DNA from: Hirundichthys speculiger
Lineage: Eukaryota > Chordata > Actinopteri > Beloniformes > Exocoetidae
DNA: 64,000 nt
Assembly: GCA_018398805.1 (NCBI GenBank)
Contig: JAGFBZ010000865.1
Location: 1,178,001-1,242,000 of the forward strand
Direction of reading: 5' to 3'
In this document: one piece after another, positions 1 through 15,560 of the stretch
Numbering within the stretch: the first letter of the stretch is position 1
Layout of the letters: every line of letters begins with the position of its first letter
Position numbers and translations under genes: made by a program
Notes under the pieces: model-generated
Seen by the model: the letters and a program-made list of their open reading frames with translations, nothing else
Told to the model about the DNA's origin: nothing
Database searches by the model: none

Positions 1-869
1 AGTTATGAACACTGAAAAATTTTGAAAACAATCCAGATAGACAAGGTTGGGGAATTTTTTATTCATTTTTTTTAAATCAGAAGGAAACATCATGAGAACG
101 GAACATTTTTGCTCTTTTTATAACTTCTGATTTACTATAATATACAGCAACAACAGGCTGAAAGGATATGTCTATTTGTCTGCTGATATGAATCTTGATG
201 AATGTAGTGCTTTTGGGAGTTAGATTACTAACAAAAAAGGCAAATAAAAGCTTTTAGTCAAATAAATAAATGCTGGTCAAACAATTCTTGGCTGGTAAAT
301 GTTCTCAGTTCTCAGTCTATTAGCAGATGAGACAAAAAAAATATGAACTTTCTAAGTGTGTAGTAAAACTTTCTCAAATATTTCTCATAGTGTGGCAGTT
401 GTAGTGATGATGGTGAGGTTTTGTATACTGCTCATCATTAATGTTCCTTCCTTACTTTTACTGTTCTAAATGTTTATTGCATTTGTTTTTTGTGCCAAGC
501 ACTTTGTACGACAATCTGTATGAAAGTATACCAAACAAAGTTTAATCAGTTCTTTGCATTTTCATGGTGTGTCTGTGTTTAAAGACATTTCATCTTTAAA
601 AGACTGTTACAGTGAAAGCTACAGTTGAAGCCAGATGTTTACATACACTGTGCTAAAAACACACGTTTCATTTTTTGTCTCTCTGTCTAAAGTCAAATCA
701 GACTAAACCTCTCCCGTTTCAGGTCCGTCAGGATTACAAAAATTATTTCACTTTGTTTAAATACCACAATAATGAGAGAGAGAATTTTGTATTATTTTCT
801 TTGAGGTCAAAAGTTTACATACATTTCCTTAGTGTCGAGTAGCATTTCCTTTGAACTGCATGACTTTGG

Positions 870-1405
870 TCAAACGTTTTGGGTAAGCTTCCAGAAGCTT
901 CTGACAGGACTCTGCTGAATTCTGGTCCATTCCTCCTCACAGAACTGGTGGAACTGAATCAGGTTTGTCGGCTGCCTTGCTCGCACCCGCCTTTTCAGAT
1001 CTGCCAACAAATGTTCGATGGGATTCAGATCAGGGCTTTGTGATGGCCACTCTAAGACACTGACTTTGTTTTCCTCAAGCAACTTTTTAACCATTTTGGC
1101 AGTGTGCTTAGGGTCATTGTCCATTTGGAAGACCCATTTGCTCCCAAGTTTTAGCTTCCTGGCTGATGTCTTGAGATGTTGCCTTGATATTTCCATGTAA
1201 TCATCTTTCTTCATGATGCCTTCTATTTCATGAAGAGCTCCAGTTCCTGCTGCAGCAAAACAGACCACAACATGATGCTGCCACCTCCATGCTTCACAGT
1301 TGGTACGGTGTTCTCAGCTCTACAAGCTTCTCCCTTTTTCCTCCTGATGCAATGTTGGTCATTATGGCCAAACAGTTCCACTTTAGTTTCATCAGGACAG
1401 GACAT
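870..1405 (-). pseudogene. Tc1-like transposase remnant (DD34E family)
   Basis: Two overlapping minus-strand reading frames carry the C-terminal half of a Tc1 transposase. The upstream piece (1405-1267) has the PDETKVELFGHND motif with the first catalytic Asp, then TVKHGGGSIMLW. The downstream piece (from about 1266) has VFQMDNDPKHTAK with the second Asp and SQSPDLNPIEHL with the Glu. They are in different frames, so at least one frameshift separates them. The N-terminal DNA-binding domain is only traceable as decayed sequence up to about 1700. Not functional. Confidence 0.9.
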
Positions 1406-1840
1406 GTCTCCAGAAGTTAAGATCTTTGTCTTGATGTCTTTTTGTGAACTGTAATCTGGCTTATATATGTTTCTTTAGGAGTAATGGCTTCCTTCTCACT
1501 GAGTGGTCTTTCAGCCCATGTCAATGCAGGACTTGTTTCACTGTGGGTAATGACACTTTCTTACCAGATTCATCCAGCATCTTCACAAGGTCTTTACCTT
1601 TTGTTCTTGGGTTGATTCACACATTTCAGACCAAAACAGATTCATCTCTGGGACAAGGAGTCCGTCTCCTTCAAGAGTGGTGTGATGGCTGAACATTCCC
1701 ATGATGTTTATACTTCCGTATAATTATTTGGACAGATAAACGTGGCACCTTCAAGCATCTGGAAATTGCACTCAGGGATGAGCCAGACATGTGCAGCTCC
1801 ATGATTCTCTCTCTGATTTCCTAGCCGATTTATTTTGATT

Positions 1841-2055
1841 ACCTCCGCCAAGGAGGTTATGTTTTAGCCAGCCTTCATCTGTATATTTGTCTGTGTTCAA
1901 GATAACTCAAAAAGTTATGGATGGATTTTGATGAAATTTTCAGGAGTTGTCAGAAATGTGAAAAGGAAGAACTGACTTCATTTTGGGTGTGATCCAGAAG
2001 AAATCCTGGATTCTGGATCACTTTTAATTTTTGATAATTGTTGTGCTTGGTGGAG
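1841..2055 (+). repeat. ACCTCCGCCAAGGAGG dispersed repeat, copy 1 (nested)
   Basis: Begins with the self-complementary ACCTCCGCCAAGGAGG and contains ACTCAAAAAGTTATGGATGG and AATCCTGGATTCTGGATCAC. It ends near TTGTGCTTGGTGGAG. It is the same family as 6875-7257 but lacks about 170 bases of the middle. It splits the Tc1-like element, so it inserted after it. The family resembles a dispersed repeat common in fish, probably a non-autonomous DNA element. Confidence 0.8.
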
Positions 2056-2325
2056 TGTTTGTGGTGTGGCCTTGTCAGTTAACCTATCAGGAGCTTCCAA
2101 AGCCATGACCTCATCATCTGAGCTTCCCCACTTTGTTTAAAGACTTAGTACTTTTTGTGTATGTAAACCTTTGACCTCAAAGGAAATAATACAAACTTCT
2201 CTATGAAATTCTCTTTCACATTATTGTGGCATTTAACAAAATGAAATAATTTTGGCAATCCTGACTGACCTGAGAGAAGTTTAGTCCTATTTGACTTCAG
2301 ACAGTGAGACAAACAAAATTAAACT

Positions 2326-5876
<3,551 letters not shown>

Positions 5877-6033
5877 GTTAATTGCTTAGTCCTAAGGTGT
5901 GAGACCAATCAAACAATTAAATAAAATACTAAAAGAAGAAGAGTTAAAACCAAAACAAAAACACAAACACAAGTAAACAAGAAAACAAGGCCTCAATTTG
6001 CTTAGGATCATAAAGACTGAATTAAGGATCAAA

Positions 6034-7718
6034 GGCCCCGATCGTACACCTCCAGCTAGCTACCAGCTACTGGAAGATTGCATTACCAATCTTCCGCTTC
6101 CCTAAAGCTGCTATCCGCTTTGCCAACTCCCTTATTCACATTGTAGGTGTGGCAATGGGCGTGTCTTTTAGGGATAGCGGGTGGCAGGTGATCAGACCAC
6201 CCGCTAACCACTACCCGCGATCGCTAGATACCGAGTTTGCAGAAAGTGCAGCCCGCATGTCGGCGCGTAAAAGAGCGCGTCCAAAGGGCATAAATGTGTG
6301 CCCACCTGGTCACATGCGGATATGCTCAAACGGCTTTACCTCTCGATTACGCATCACTGTATTACTTACATACATTTTTATTCTCTTGAGGGCAGAGGAT
6401 GTCTGGTCAGCAGTTGTGGTGGATGTGGTAATAGTCACGGCCAGACACATCAGTCTGTACAGCTGTGGCATGATCTCATTCAGATGTTTGCTGTGTAGGA
6501 AATGAGGAGATCACAGAACACTGTTGTGGAGTTTCTTGTACTGTGCGCGTATCCCTTCGTGCTTTGGCCCTCTCCTTGCGCTCGGAGCACCCGAGATGCG
6601 CTCAGTGGTAGAAAGTAGATGTCATCATACCTGTTCCTCTAGTTCAATGCTCATCCAATGCTTCGTTCTGCAGTATTTTAAAAAGCACATCAGCTGCTCC
6701 AAACGCACTACTTACTTGGCGCAGCTGTGCGTCTTGGTGCGTCTTGGTGCTGCGCACTGCTGTTCCCAGCGCCCACTGCTGAGAATATGTTCTCGCGGCT
6801 CTGCCTGAGCGTGTACACCAACTATCTGGGACTTTCAGGTAGCCGATAGGAATTGTCTGTGTAAAAATATTTTTACCTCCGCCAAGGAGGTAATGTTTTT
6901 GCCGGTGTTTGTCTGTCTGTCTGTGTACAAGATAACTCAAAAAGTTATGGATGGATTTTGATAAAATTTTCAGGAGTTGTCAAAAATGGGTGTGATCCGG
7001 AAGAAATCCTGGATTCTGGATCACTTTCAAATTTTCGATAACACTGCAGGTCAAACTTTGTTCCTCAATATCTCTGTTAATTATTGCCCAAAACTCATGA
7101 AATTTCACACAGGGATTGACAATGGAAACCTCTATCAAATTTTAAAGGCTCAACCAGATCTGATCTAGAACGCAGATTTTATCGCAATCTGTAAATCGCT
7201 ATATGGGAGAACTGTTGTGCTTGGCGAAGGTCTGCGGTTTCCAAGTGCTTTTCTAGTTAAGAAATGCTTTCCTGGAAGCTCACTGGCTCTTTTTTTCTGA
7301 GCAGTTTGTCGAAACTTCTTGGAGTACAAAAAGAATTATTAAATCATTTGCTCCACATCAGTTAGAGCTAGTTATGTATATATCAGTGCAGAAAAGGAGA
7401 AGTAAGGAAGGGGAGGAAGTTTTACAGCAGAGTCCCAGACAAGCTGCGCATGAGAGCTGCTCTGATCTGGATGAAAAGATGCTCCATAGCGGTTTGCAGG
7501 GTAACGCAACCTGCTCTTAAAGGCAATGGCTACTGACGCACTGATTGGTTTAACAGGTGGAACGCCCTAACCACTCCCATGCATAAATATAGCGGTTAGC
7601 GCAGGTAAGATCGCGGGTTTAGGGAGGTGGAAGACTGCATTCTTTGCAGGGGAACACCCTTCTACCCACTACCCGCTATCCCTTAATAGCAGCTTTAGGA
7701 GGTTTGGTGGAAGATAGG
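6034..7718. mobile_element. ISL2EU-like non-autonomous DNA transposon
   Basis: The left end reads GGCCCCGATCGTACACC. The right end, reverse-complemented, reads GGGCCCTATCTTCCACC, which resembles the GGGCCCTAT termini I recall for ISL2EU/PIF-Harbinger-related elements. Both ends then share CTAAAGCTGCTAT and GATAGCGGGT blocks in inverted orientation (left 6103-6184, right 7660-7700). The body is CpG-rich and has no intact transposase. A copy of the ACCTCCGCC repeat sits inside at 6875-7257. The superfamily call is from memory of end sequences and is moderate. Confidence 0.55.
6875..7257 (+). repeat. ACCTCCGCCAAGGAGG dispersed repeat, copy 2
   Basis: A longer copy of the family at 1841-2055, with shared blocks ACTCAAAAAGTTATGGATGG, TTTTCAGGAGTTGTC and AATCCTGGATTCTGGATCAC. 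It ends CTTGGCGAAGGTCTGCG and TGCTTTTCTAGTT. It appears inserted into the ISL2EU-like element, again a DNA transposon host. Confidence 0.8.
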
Positions 7719-8640
7719 GCCCAAACTCTCCCTTTCTCAACAGTACTAACTGTCACTGTTCTCACTTTTCAAATGTTTTGTGGAACTTAAATGCAAAAAA
7801 CTGGACCTATCAATAAATTATATTTATTTGATAACACAAAACATTCATTATCTTACCTTAGTTCCAATGTGTGCAGTGAAATAATAGCTACATGTTTTGG
7901 TTTGTTTTTTGTATTTTCCACATCATTCCATGTTTTTCTGATTTGTGGTTGAACATAAACAGACAATTACAGCAACTAGGTTACACAAGACATTGCTTCA
8001 CACTTGTGCAGTCTTGTTAAGGTTTCTATCAAGAGTTAACTTTACAGAAGACAAGAAAAAGCAGATAGTCAATCTTCGTGCAAAGCATGTAAGATCAACA
8101 CACAAGAGGTGTTATTCCTCTCTACACTCTCCTCATTCATCCCCTCTCTACAAAGCTTCCTGCAGGAGGGGCATGCAGAGCTCTTGCTCTGATACATATT
8201 CAAATAAGCACTGCATCTCTCCTCTGTGCTTCTGTTGCGATCAAGACTTTGATCACATCCAATTGTAACCTCCACCATAACATTTAAAATTAAAATCAAA
8301 TCTGCCCTAACAACCTGAACATTGGAAATTTAACAGGTGTTCGTGAGGAAGTTGTTACAGAATTTACAATTATATGCTTGGATACACACACTTTTAGTCA
8401 AATACGCAAACTGGTGGTCACATGCGTACACACATACAATGTGTCAGTGAAATTACAGAGAGCCCTCCTGACTGCTACATCTTGGGATACTCATCTGCTC
8501 ACTTTAATGTTGATATGTTAGAAAGTAAAAAAAAAAAAAAAAAAAAAAACAGCAGATCTATCAATTCAGTAAATGAAAAGAAAAAAATCTATTCTTAGAT
8601 TCGGTTATACAAACAATAATTTTGTAATCTTTTCACTCAC
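7719..8640. other. Intronic stretch without recognised gene
   Basis: AT-rich. Contains an A homopolymer of 23 bases at 8527-8549. No exon or transposon end recognised. Confidence 0.5.
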
Positions 8641-8641
8641 A

Positions 8642-9267
8642 GATGTTAATCATTTGCAACCGTTAACCGTTAACCGTTTAACCGTTAACAGTAACTCTAA
8701 CGGATTAATACTAACGGTCAATTTTGTTTTTAAGCTACGCAATTCAATCAACTCATGGGAGCGTGTCGACAGGTGCAACAGGCCTCTGATTGGTCAATTC
8801 TACATCCGTGTAGAAAAGAGCGCGTCATCGAAAAAATGAGGAAGTACCCACATCTGGACGATTCTCGTTCTCCACACTACGAAGACAGCACATATTTTAG
8901 TAATTCATGGTGGGAGATTGCGATGAATGTGGGTCTGGATACGGCCAGGACGGTGAGGAAGTGGAAAAACGCAAGAGATAAGTTTAGTAAGTTTAGCTAG
9001 TTCGTGATTGTCACTCTTGCTTTGTGGCGTGGAATAACGTAGCGGAGACCGCGCTAGTATAAATCAAAAGTGACGGCGGCATCTCTGCAACAAGCTGACG
9101 GCGACACATTGCCGCGAGAGTATACACGGGGAAGTGTCCGCATGCGTCCACGACAACGCACACAACATCATGGCAGCCAACCCTCCCGGACTTATCAGTT
9201 AACGGTTATTAATCATTAAAGGGCGTCGGTTAACGGTCATAAAAAAAATCCAAAATGTGCATCCCTA
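8642..9267 (+). mobile_element. Element with TTAACCG subterminal motifs carrying a MADF fragment
   Basis: The left side has four close copies of the (A)CCGTTAAC unit (8658-8690). The right side has the reverse form GTTAACGGTTATTAATCATT (9198-9217) and a further GGTTAACGG (9230-9238). Both sides also share TTAATCATT next to the repeats in inverted orientation. The right end, TGTGCATCCCTA, is the reverse of a TAGGGATGCACA-like end seen in many fish hAT elements. A matching left terminus was not found. A MADF coding fragment lies between. Confidence 0.55.
8755..9000 (+). pseudogene. MADF (Myb/SANT-like) domain fragment in a transposon
   Basis: The frame running to the stop at 8998 includes MRKYPHLDDSRSPHYEDS (from 8836), then a block with SWWEIAMNVGLD, then TVRKWKNARDKFSKFS. 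This fits the MADF pattern: a hydrophobic patch, Tyr-Pro-x-Leu-[YD]-[DS], then W-x-x-I, then x-W-x-x-x-R-D-[KR]-[FY]. MADF domains bind DNA and occur in host transcription regulators and in accessory proteins of PIF/Harbinger transposons. The domain is nearly complete but lacks the rest of a protein. It ends in AAGTTTAG then a stop, so it may be one exon of an accessory gene or captured host sequence. Confidence 0.6.
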
Positions 9268-11998
9268 ATTTGAGTGTATTTTTTTAAGAGCACAAAGACT
9301 AATGTAACCCTTACTGCCCCCATACCTGCTATGTCAAGTACTCAAATCAAAGCTGCTTACTTTTATTTTACACCTTATACTCCACTGTGTGGGTGAATGT
9401 TTTTAGAACTGTAAAAATATACATTTATTTGCAACAATGCAATTATAATATTAACTATCTATAACTTCCTATTAAAGTGATTCCAAAAATGATTTTGCAT
9501 GGCTGGAAAATGTTCTCAGTTTATCTGCCATTATCTGATGTACGACATAATATACAGAAATTGGGCATTTTGGATTTGTTACAACACATACTGTACATAT
9601 GCATGCATATTTTCACTCACATAAATGCATGTGAGCAAGCATACATGTGAATAGTACATATGTATACACACACACAGAACCATAACTGCCTTCCCTCTAA
9701 ATGTAGTATTAATTACAGGAGAAACACTGCAGAACTGTATTTAATTACTCACTAAATGAACCATTTGCACTTTACTGCTTGTTTAATTAACTGGGTTAAG
9801 TGAGACAGGGTGATTGTAAGTCACTTAACATTTGAGTTGATATCTTTTGACTTCCACAGACTGAAGGCAGCAACTTCAGAAAATATGAACAGATCAAATT
9901 AAAAAAATTCAATCTGCAGGGGCAAAAAACATTACTCCAGTACTGTAAATAGGTAATCTTAAGTTAGATAGGAAGCACTTCAAATTATAGTTAGTCATAC
10001 TTCTAAACAGACCATCAATGTTAATAGAATAAAGATTTTTTGCTCCAGAGCACATGATATAGATACACGCTACAACGGTATAAGAGGCTCCTCCAAGGCT
10101 GAAAATAACACCAACTGCTTGATGCCTGTACCATGCAGCCTATCCTCCAGTTTGTTTTGACTTGCATGGCTTCTAAGCCACAGAGTCCAACTACTACTTA
10201 AGAGCCAGAATCTTTTTCCCCTTAGAGATGCACATATAAACAATTAGGGAAACAACAGGTACATAGTTATTTCTGTTGCAGCCCTTAATTTAATATGGAA
10301 GATGTCCTTCTCATGCCCATGCATGCATAGTAGACCAGCTTCTGCAGACATACACCTTCTCTTTTGCTCAAAATGTGGAAATTTTTCCTCTAAAAAATAT
10401 AGAATATCTGATTGTCTAAACAAAGTCTGTGTAAAGCTAATTCTGAGATGCCTAAAAATATGGTACATGGATAAAGTCAGAAATACGATCAGAGGATTGA
10501 GCTAAAATGAAAACTTCATACAGATGGTGTTGGGGTACAATGTGTTTACTCAAAGAGTTGTAGGATCTATGCCAAGTGGATTGTTTTTAGAAAAAGTTGT
10601 GATGGATTGTTCAGAATCACTATTAAAACCTGCTTCAGCAGTAACCATTTTACTCCAGGTAGCTTTTACAAATTGTTAGTGGGGAAATAACAGTTAAGTT
10701 GGTGTTTTAGTGGTGAAAATAGTCACATGGCCTTGATCATTCATCGCACCATCATATAGTACTGTATGCGTGGAATTGCATGTCCACTAATAAGTTTAAT
10801 AAGTTGCCTTTGGGCCAATAATGTAAAGAACTTACTTTACACTTAGAAAGTAAACAAAAGATTTACCGTAGTATCTGCAGCAAACATTGTGACTGCACAT
10901 TAAACATGTTTGGATTAGTTAAAACAAACCTTTACAAAGTAAGTGTACTTAATTTGAGCTGTGAATACACAGGGACGTACCTTTAGCATCTTAAAATAAA
11001 TTCAGAATATGAATGTATCACTACTTCTCAGACATGGCGGCCAGATTCACACAAACAGCTTCTTGTCAAATTCAGCATCTATTTTGATTTTCTGGAGCAT
11101 GCTCAGCTGCTGCACTTTAAAAGTAGCCACAAAAAACAGGAGGGTAGATATATATCCAAACATAGCCTTGTTTACACCCACTAGTGATGAAATTTACTTT
11201 GCTCAAACACCAACAGACCCTCATTCACTTGTCAATCTGGAAAGTATATCATTAGAGTGACTTTTCTGAAGCAAGTGTGTGGTCTAAGTACACCTATCAC
11301 CATATCATTAAGAGCTATTAAAGGTCTTTATTGCCTTGGGGAGATGGTTCAAAGGTAGTGAGCTAAAGTCAAACTCCCGCTGACTGACATGTAGAACTAT
11401 AACTCTAACATCATCCTCAAGAACACTACTGGGCTCCAATTAAACCACCTCTTATATGTCTTTCCTATCTGACCGAAGTGTATTAAAAGGACTTATGGTT
11501 ACCTGAGTGGGTGGAGAGAATGAAGACTGATAAAGTAGGTAAATCAGAGAGCACATGTGAGTCAGAAAGGATCAGATAACTGACATAAAAGAAAAAGATG
11601 AATAGAAAAAGAGAGATAGATCAAGGGTGAACTCAAGCAATATCAAAAGAATGAGTTAAAAAACGACCACCACAGGCCATACTGGGATATGTCAGCTATT
11701 ACAGTTCCTGCTAATCCACCTGTCTCTGCACGTCATGACAATTAGACTTGAGTCATGCAAAGATGGCTCAGGTAAGTATCTTACTAAAATGTATTTATTA
11801 TTCAAGTTGTAATAAAATCATGGGTAAACATATTTTGTTTGTCCATGACAACAAAAATGCATGTCAAAAATCAAAATATTCTGCAGCAGGCCATACATTA
11901 ATGGACAACACTTAGCCTAGTTTTGATCCACTTCATAGAATTAAAAAAAAGGAGAGCACCTTTATGGGGATATTCCAGAGAATGAAAGAAGCGCTTAC
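9268..11998. other. Intronic stretch without recognised gene
   Basis: No exon with coiled-coil character was found on the minus strand, and no clear transposon. A short cntln exon here cannot be excluded. Confidence 0.5.
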
Positions 11999-12241
11999 CT
12001 TAAAGTTGGTTTGTCTGTTTGGTGAGGGGTAAATAGTTGAATGCTGAGGCTGATGATGCTGTTGTTGCTGCTGTAGATTTTGAAGCTGAATTTGTTCGTT
12101 CTTTTTCTGTAACTGAGCCTTGAGTTCTAAGACGTCTATGTCTTTCTGAGCCAACTGACTGCTGAGTTCCTGATGACTCTGACGGAGTTTGGCTTCACTG
12201 GACATTAGAGCCTGGTAGCACTGACTCAATTCTTTGTATAG
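11999..12241 (-). CDS. cntln: cntln exon 9, last exon seen, with Gln/His-rich tract
   Basis: This exon is 243 bases, 81 codons, phase 0. The acceptor is TGTTTACAG and the donor is TTTAAG|GTAAGC. It begins LYKELSQCYQALMSSEAKLR, matching human LYNELHICFETTKSNEAMLR, then SQLAQKDIDVLELKAQLQ. The tail is a lineage-specific low-complexity QQQQQHHQPQH stretch followed by STIYPSPNRQTNFK, where human centlein has an unrelated Pro/Ser-rich linker. Later exons were not found in positions 1-11998. Confidence 0.9.
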
Positions 12242-13156
12242 CTGTAAACAAATAAAAACAGGACAGAAAGGTTGGAAAATCAGTATTTTTTTTTTTTTTT
12301 TGTGGTTTTACAAAGACAGGAAGTCAAATTTACAAAAATGACAGAAAGGCGCAGTGTACATATACTGGGCTGTTATGTAGAAATTATTTAATTCGTATAA
12401 TTGGTAAAAACATCTGCTCGGATTATCAAACACTGGAAAAAAATGGAAAACAAAAGGCTTAAAAGAGGAAAAGGTCATACAAAGTGGGTAAAATCAGGTT
12501 TCTTAAAGTAAATATTTTATCATTGACAATTACAAAGTGTTTCTTTAGCCACGCTAAGGTTCGAGAGTATACTGACTTAATATCAATATTTTTTCAAGCA
12601 GTACTTTTTTCAACGTAAAGCCAGACAACTGTGTGTATTTCTCCTCACATTCCTGGATTTGTCTGTATTTCAGCAACAAGGTGAGCTGCAGTTCCACATC
12701 TTCTCCTCAATGTTTCAAACTCAGCATCTTTGTCCACATTTCTGTACTTAGATAAATGTGGCAATGTGTTAGACAAACTATGACTGAACTCTGCTGGAGT
12801 GTGTTGATGAGACGCAGCACTCATTTTCCATCCCACACCTCTCTCTTCCGTAAACTACAGCCATTCTATAGGCTACAGATGTCAGTAAATGCAACCAAAA
12901 GCAAAAACACAGATGACTTCAAAAGTGATTTTCTTGGAAGTAATGATTGTAAAAACACTGACTGGTGGCTAACATAGAAGCTTAACAGATGTTATTTCAG
13001 TTGCTATTTTCTGACCCACTGTGTCTAATAAGATAAACAGGAAAACAAGAATAGTACATTCATAGTAACACCACAGGTGCTGAGAACTAAGTGGAATTCA
13101 AGAAAATGGCCATAACAATGACGGGTTTGAGGTTTTCTATTTATGTCTGCCTGTAC
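12242..13156. other. cntln intron 8
   Basis: Contains a T run at 12284-12301. Nothing else recognised. Confidence 0.6.
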
Positions 13157-13319
13157 CTGTTGATATGATGTAGTGTCAGCAGTGTGTGCCTCTTCTTGGT
13201 TCTTGAGGACTCTTTGTGTGTCGAGGTTGAGCTCCTCCAGCTGCTTGATCAGGTGGCTCTGTTCTGCTGCATGTTCTGTGCTCTGTCTATACAGAGTTTG
13301 AACATCTGCAAAATCACGA
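13157..13319 (-). CDS. cntln: cntln exon 8, coiled coil
   Basis: This exon is 163 bases: one base finishing Arg, then 54 codons. The acceptor is ATTTGCAG and the donor is CAACAG|GTACAG. It reads RDFADVQTLYRQSTEHAAEQ, then SHLIKQLEELNLDTQRVLKN and QEEAHTADTTSYQQ. This is a close match to human LQNLYKQNSTHTAQQAELIQ and LNMDTQKVLRNQEDVHTAES, and is strongly diagnostic. Confidence 0.95.
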
Positions 13320-13419
13320 CTGCAAATGGAAACACAAGTACACACACAGGACATGTAAACTATACATAACAACACACATTTTTTCTTTAACTTAAAAAAA
13401 TGATGGCTACGTCATGGCT

Positions 13420-13498
13420 ATACACACACACACACACACACACATATACATATATATACACACACACATACATATATATATATACACACACACACACT
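13420..13498. repeat. (CA)n/(TA)n microsatellite
   Basis: Alternating CA and TATA blocks, in cntln intron 7 (13320-14141). Confidence 0.97.
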
Positions 13499-14141
13499 GA
13501 AAACAGATGCATACTATATAACAGAAGTCGCTTATGTGACTTATTTATCAAAAATGACTTAATTTCTCATCATAGCAACATTAATAAGAATAAAAGCCAC
13601 TTTTGAATGTTTGTTTTTTTTCTGTCAATAGCTTAAGCCATCACCACTTGTGTTATCTATGAGAACACCTACGGAGAATAATTAGCGAGTTAAAAATGTT
13701 AGAATGGTCTGTAGCCCTGGTGTGACTGACATGTCAGAGCGCCTCTGGCATTAAAATAGAAAAGTAGTTAAAAAAGGGTGAGATTACCACTAAGGCTCCT
13801 ACAGTTCTCACAGTTTTATCATATCGACTAAAGCTTAGCCAAAGCCTGCACTGTTTCCCTTTTCTCCTTCTTTTAAAACAGATTCACTATGCAGGGCTTA
13901 TCAAATGGCTTTAAGTGAGCTGGAGTGGAAGCAATGTGTGTCACCCCACAGCCCTCATAGCAAGAAAAAAAAACTATACTAACACTTCAATGCAGTAACC
14001 TATAGAAAGTGAGGCACTTTACATCCAATATAGCTATACAAGACAAATTAATTTTGTCTGATAACTAGAAGAATTAGCCATAACAACACCCTGTCGGAGA
14101 TGCTTGTTTACAAAGACACTGGTTCGGTTGATAGGGCTTAC

Positions 14142-14275
14142 CGAAGTCGATCTAGTTGTTCCTCCTTCGCTTCAACATCCCTCTCTTTGGAAGACAGCTC
14201 TGCTGCTAGATTGTTACTATGTCTCTGCAAAGTAGAAAGCTCCTGCCAAGCACTTTTCAGCTCTTCCTCCAGATC
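14142..14275 (-). CDS. cntln: cntln exon 7, coiled coil
   Basis: This exon is 134 bases. The acceptor is TTCTACAAAAG, whose AG follows a short A run, and the donor is CTTCG|GTAAGC. It encodes DLEEELKSAWQELSTLQR through KEEQLDRL plus two bases of Arg, equivalent to human FEDNLIEARKEVEVSQSK through DITLV. With exon 8 the total is 297 bases, so the frame is kept. Confidence 0.9.
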
Positions 14276-14349
14276 CTTTTGTAGAATAGTAACAATGATA
14301 TACAAGAACTTCAGGAGGAAAAATAAACAGAATCTACCACCCACCCATC

Positions 14350-14800
14350 CATATAATAATTACTCAAACATTAAGATCAACATCTATGGGAGACTGCAAC
14401 ATTCCCAAAAGAAGGACTGCCTTTTCTCAATCAGCCTTCTCTTTTAAAGCCGTAAAAGTATGGAATGGACTCCCGGACAGAATAAAGACAATTCCAGATT
14501 ATATAATTTTTTCACATGCAGTCAAAAATTGGCTGCTCAGCAACCAGTCTTGCTCACATTAAGGGGCTCATTTTATTCTCGCATTATTCTGTACAGGATG
14601 CATTGTAAAGAGTAGTCATTTTTATTGTTTTTTTAAGCTATTGTAAATTTACCCAATTATTTTTGCGATTTTATTTTGTTGTATTTTATGTTCTTTGCCT
14701 TCTTGTCTTACTGTTTATCTGTGTTAAGGACTACAGATGAAAATTAGCTTGGTGCTAAATCTGGTGCAGCCATCTTTTTAATGCCACTGCACACGGTCCT

Positions 14801-14832
<32 letters not shown>

Positions 14833-14834
14833 AT
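14350..14834 (+). mobile_element. Non-LTR retrotransposon 3' end, 5'-truncated
   Basis: The plus-strand frame gives AFSFKAVKVWNGLPDRIKTI followed by FSHAVKNWLLSNQSCSH and a stop. This is the usual C-terminal tail of reverse transcriptases of the CR1/L2/Rex-type LINE groups ([AS]-V-x-x-W-N-x-L-P). After the stop comes an untranslated tail ending in (AAAT)n at 14804-14834, typical of LINE 3' ends. Only the last 65 or so codons remain. It lies antisense in cntln intron 6. The clade is not resolved. Confidence 0.75.
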
Positions 14835-15059
14835 ATGCTAGATGTCTGCTGTACTTACATCCTGTAACATTTTACGGCTTTATCTCAAAAATGTATGATA
14901 CAATTCAGCAAAAGTATAACAGTATTAACAATTATACCAAAAATAACTGCAATTAGTACCGGCGCATGGCAAGTTTGCATATTACACAAATTCATACAGA
15001 TGAAAGTAGGCTTAAGTAAATCTCGGGTAAGGCTAATTCATATAATTTTGTTACTATGT

Positions 15060-15560
15060 TTCAATTCAATTTTATTTATATAGCATCTGTTACGTAATGT
15101 CAATTGTCTCTAGGTGCTTTACAGAGACCCAGAGCACGACCCCCGAGCAAATATCATGAACTAAAATTATAATATTAAATCTAAATCAAGGATAATGGTA
15201 AGTAAAAAAAACTCCCACAGAGGGAGAAAAAAAAAAACATTTAAGCGCAACAGTGGCAAGGAAAAAGTCAACTTTAAGATGAAGAAACCTTGAGCAGGAA
15301 CCTGGCTATTATGGGGGGACCTTCCTGCCAAAGGCCAGCCGGGTAAAGAAAGAAAAAGAGAAGAGAGACAGGACAGAGAAAGGAGAGCACACAAATGATT
15401 GAATGAAATGACTACATAAGCAGATGCAGGTAGCAGCACTGAGATGAGATGGTCAGAGGACTAGGTCACCGGTCACCACGGCAGCCGGCACCCCGAACCC
15501 AGCTACACACACAGGTGGAGGTAAATGCTGAGATGGCCAGAGGATGGAAAACTGGTAAAG
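15060..15560 (+). repeat. Teleost dispersed repeat (TTTATTTATATAGC family), copy 1
   Basis: Contains CAATTCAATTTTATTTATAT then AGGTGCTTTACAGAGACC, AACAGTGGCAAGGAAAAA and GATGAAGAAACCTTGAGCAG, the hallmark blocks of a very common fish interspersed repeat. A second copy lies at 39040-39340 and a fragment at 19372-19470. Confidence 0.8.

Larger units (their letters stand above)
622..2325 (-). mobile_element. Dead Tc1-like (IR/DR type) transposon
   Basis: The left end TA|CAGTTGAAGCCAGATG is a Sleeping Beauty-type inverted repeat start, with the inner repeat GAGGTCAAAAGTTTACAT at about 805. The right half carries the reverse-complement inner repeat (ATGTAAACCTTTGACCTC near 2161) and a run matching positions 675-707, but its outermost 40 or so bases are lost. 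Transposase remnants lie on the minus strand between the ends. The element is interrupted at 1841-2055 by another repeat. Confidence 0.9.

Noticed and set aside
1018..1692. Several plus-strand open frames over the Tc1-like element
   Set aside because: They are antisense shadows of the minus-strand transposase remnant.
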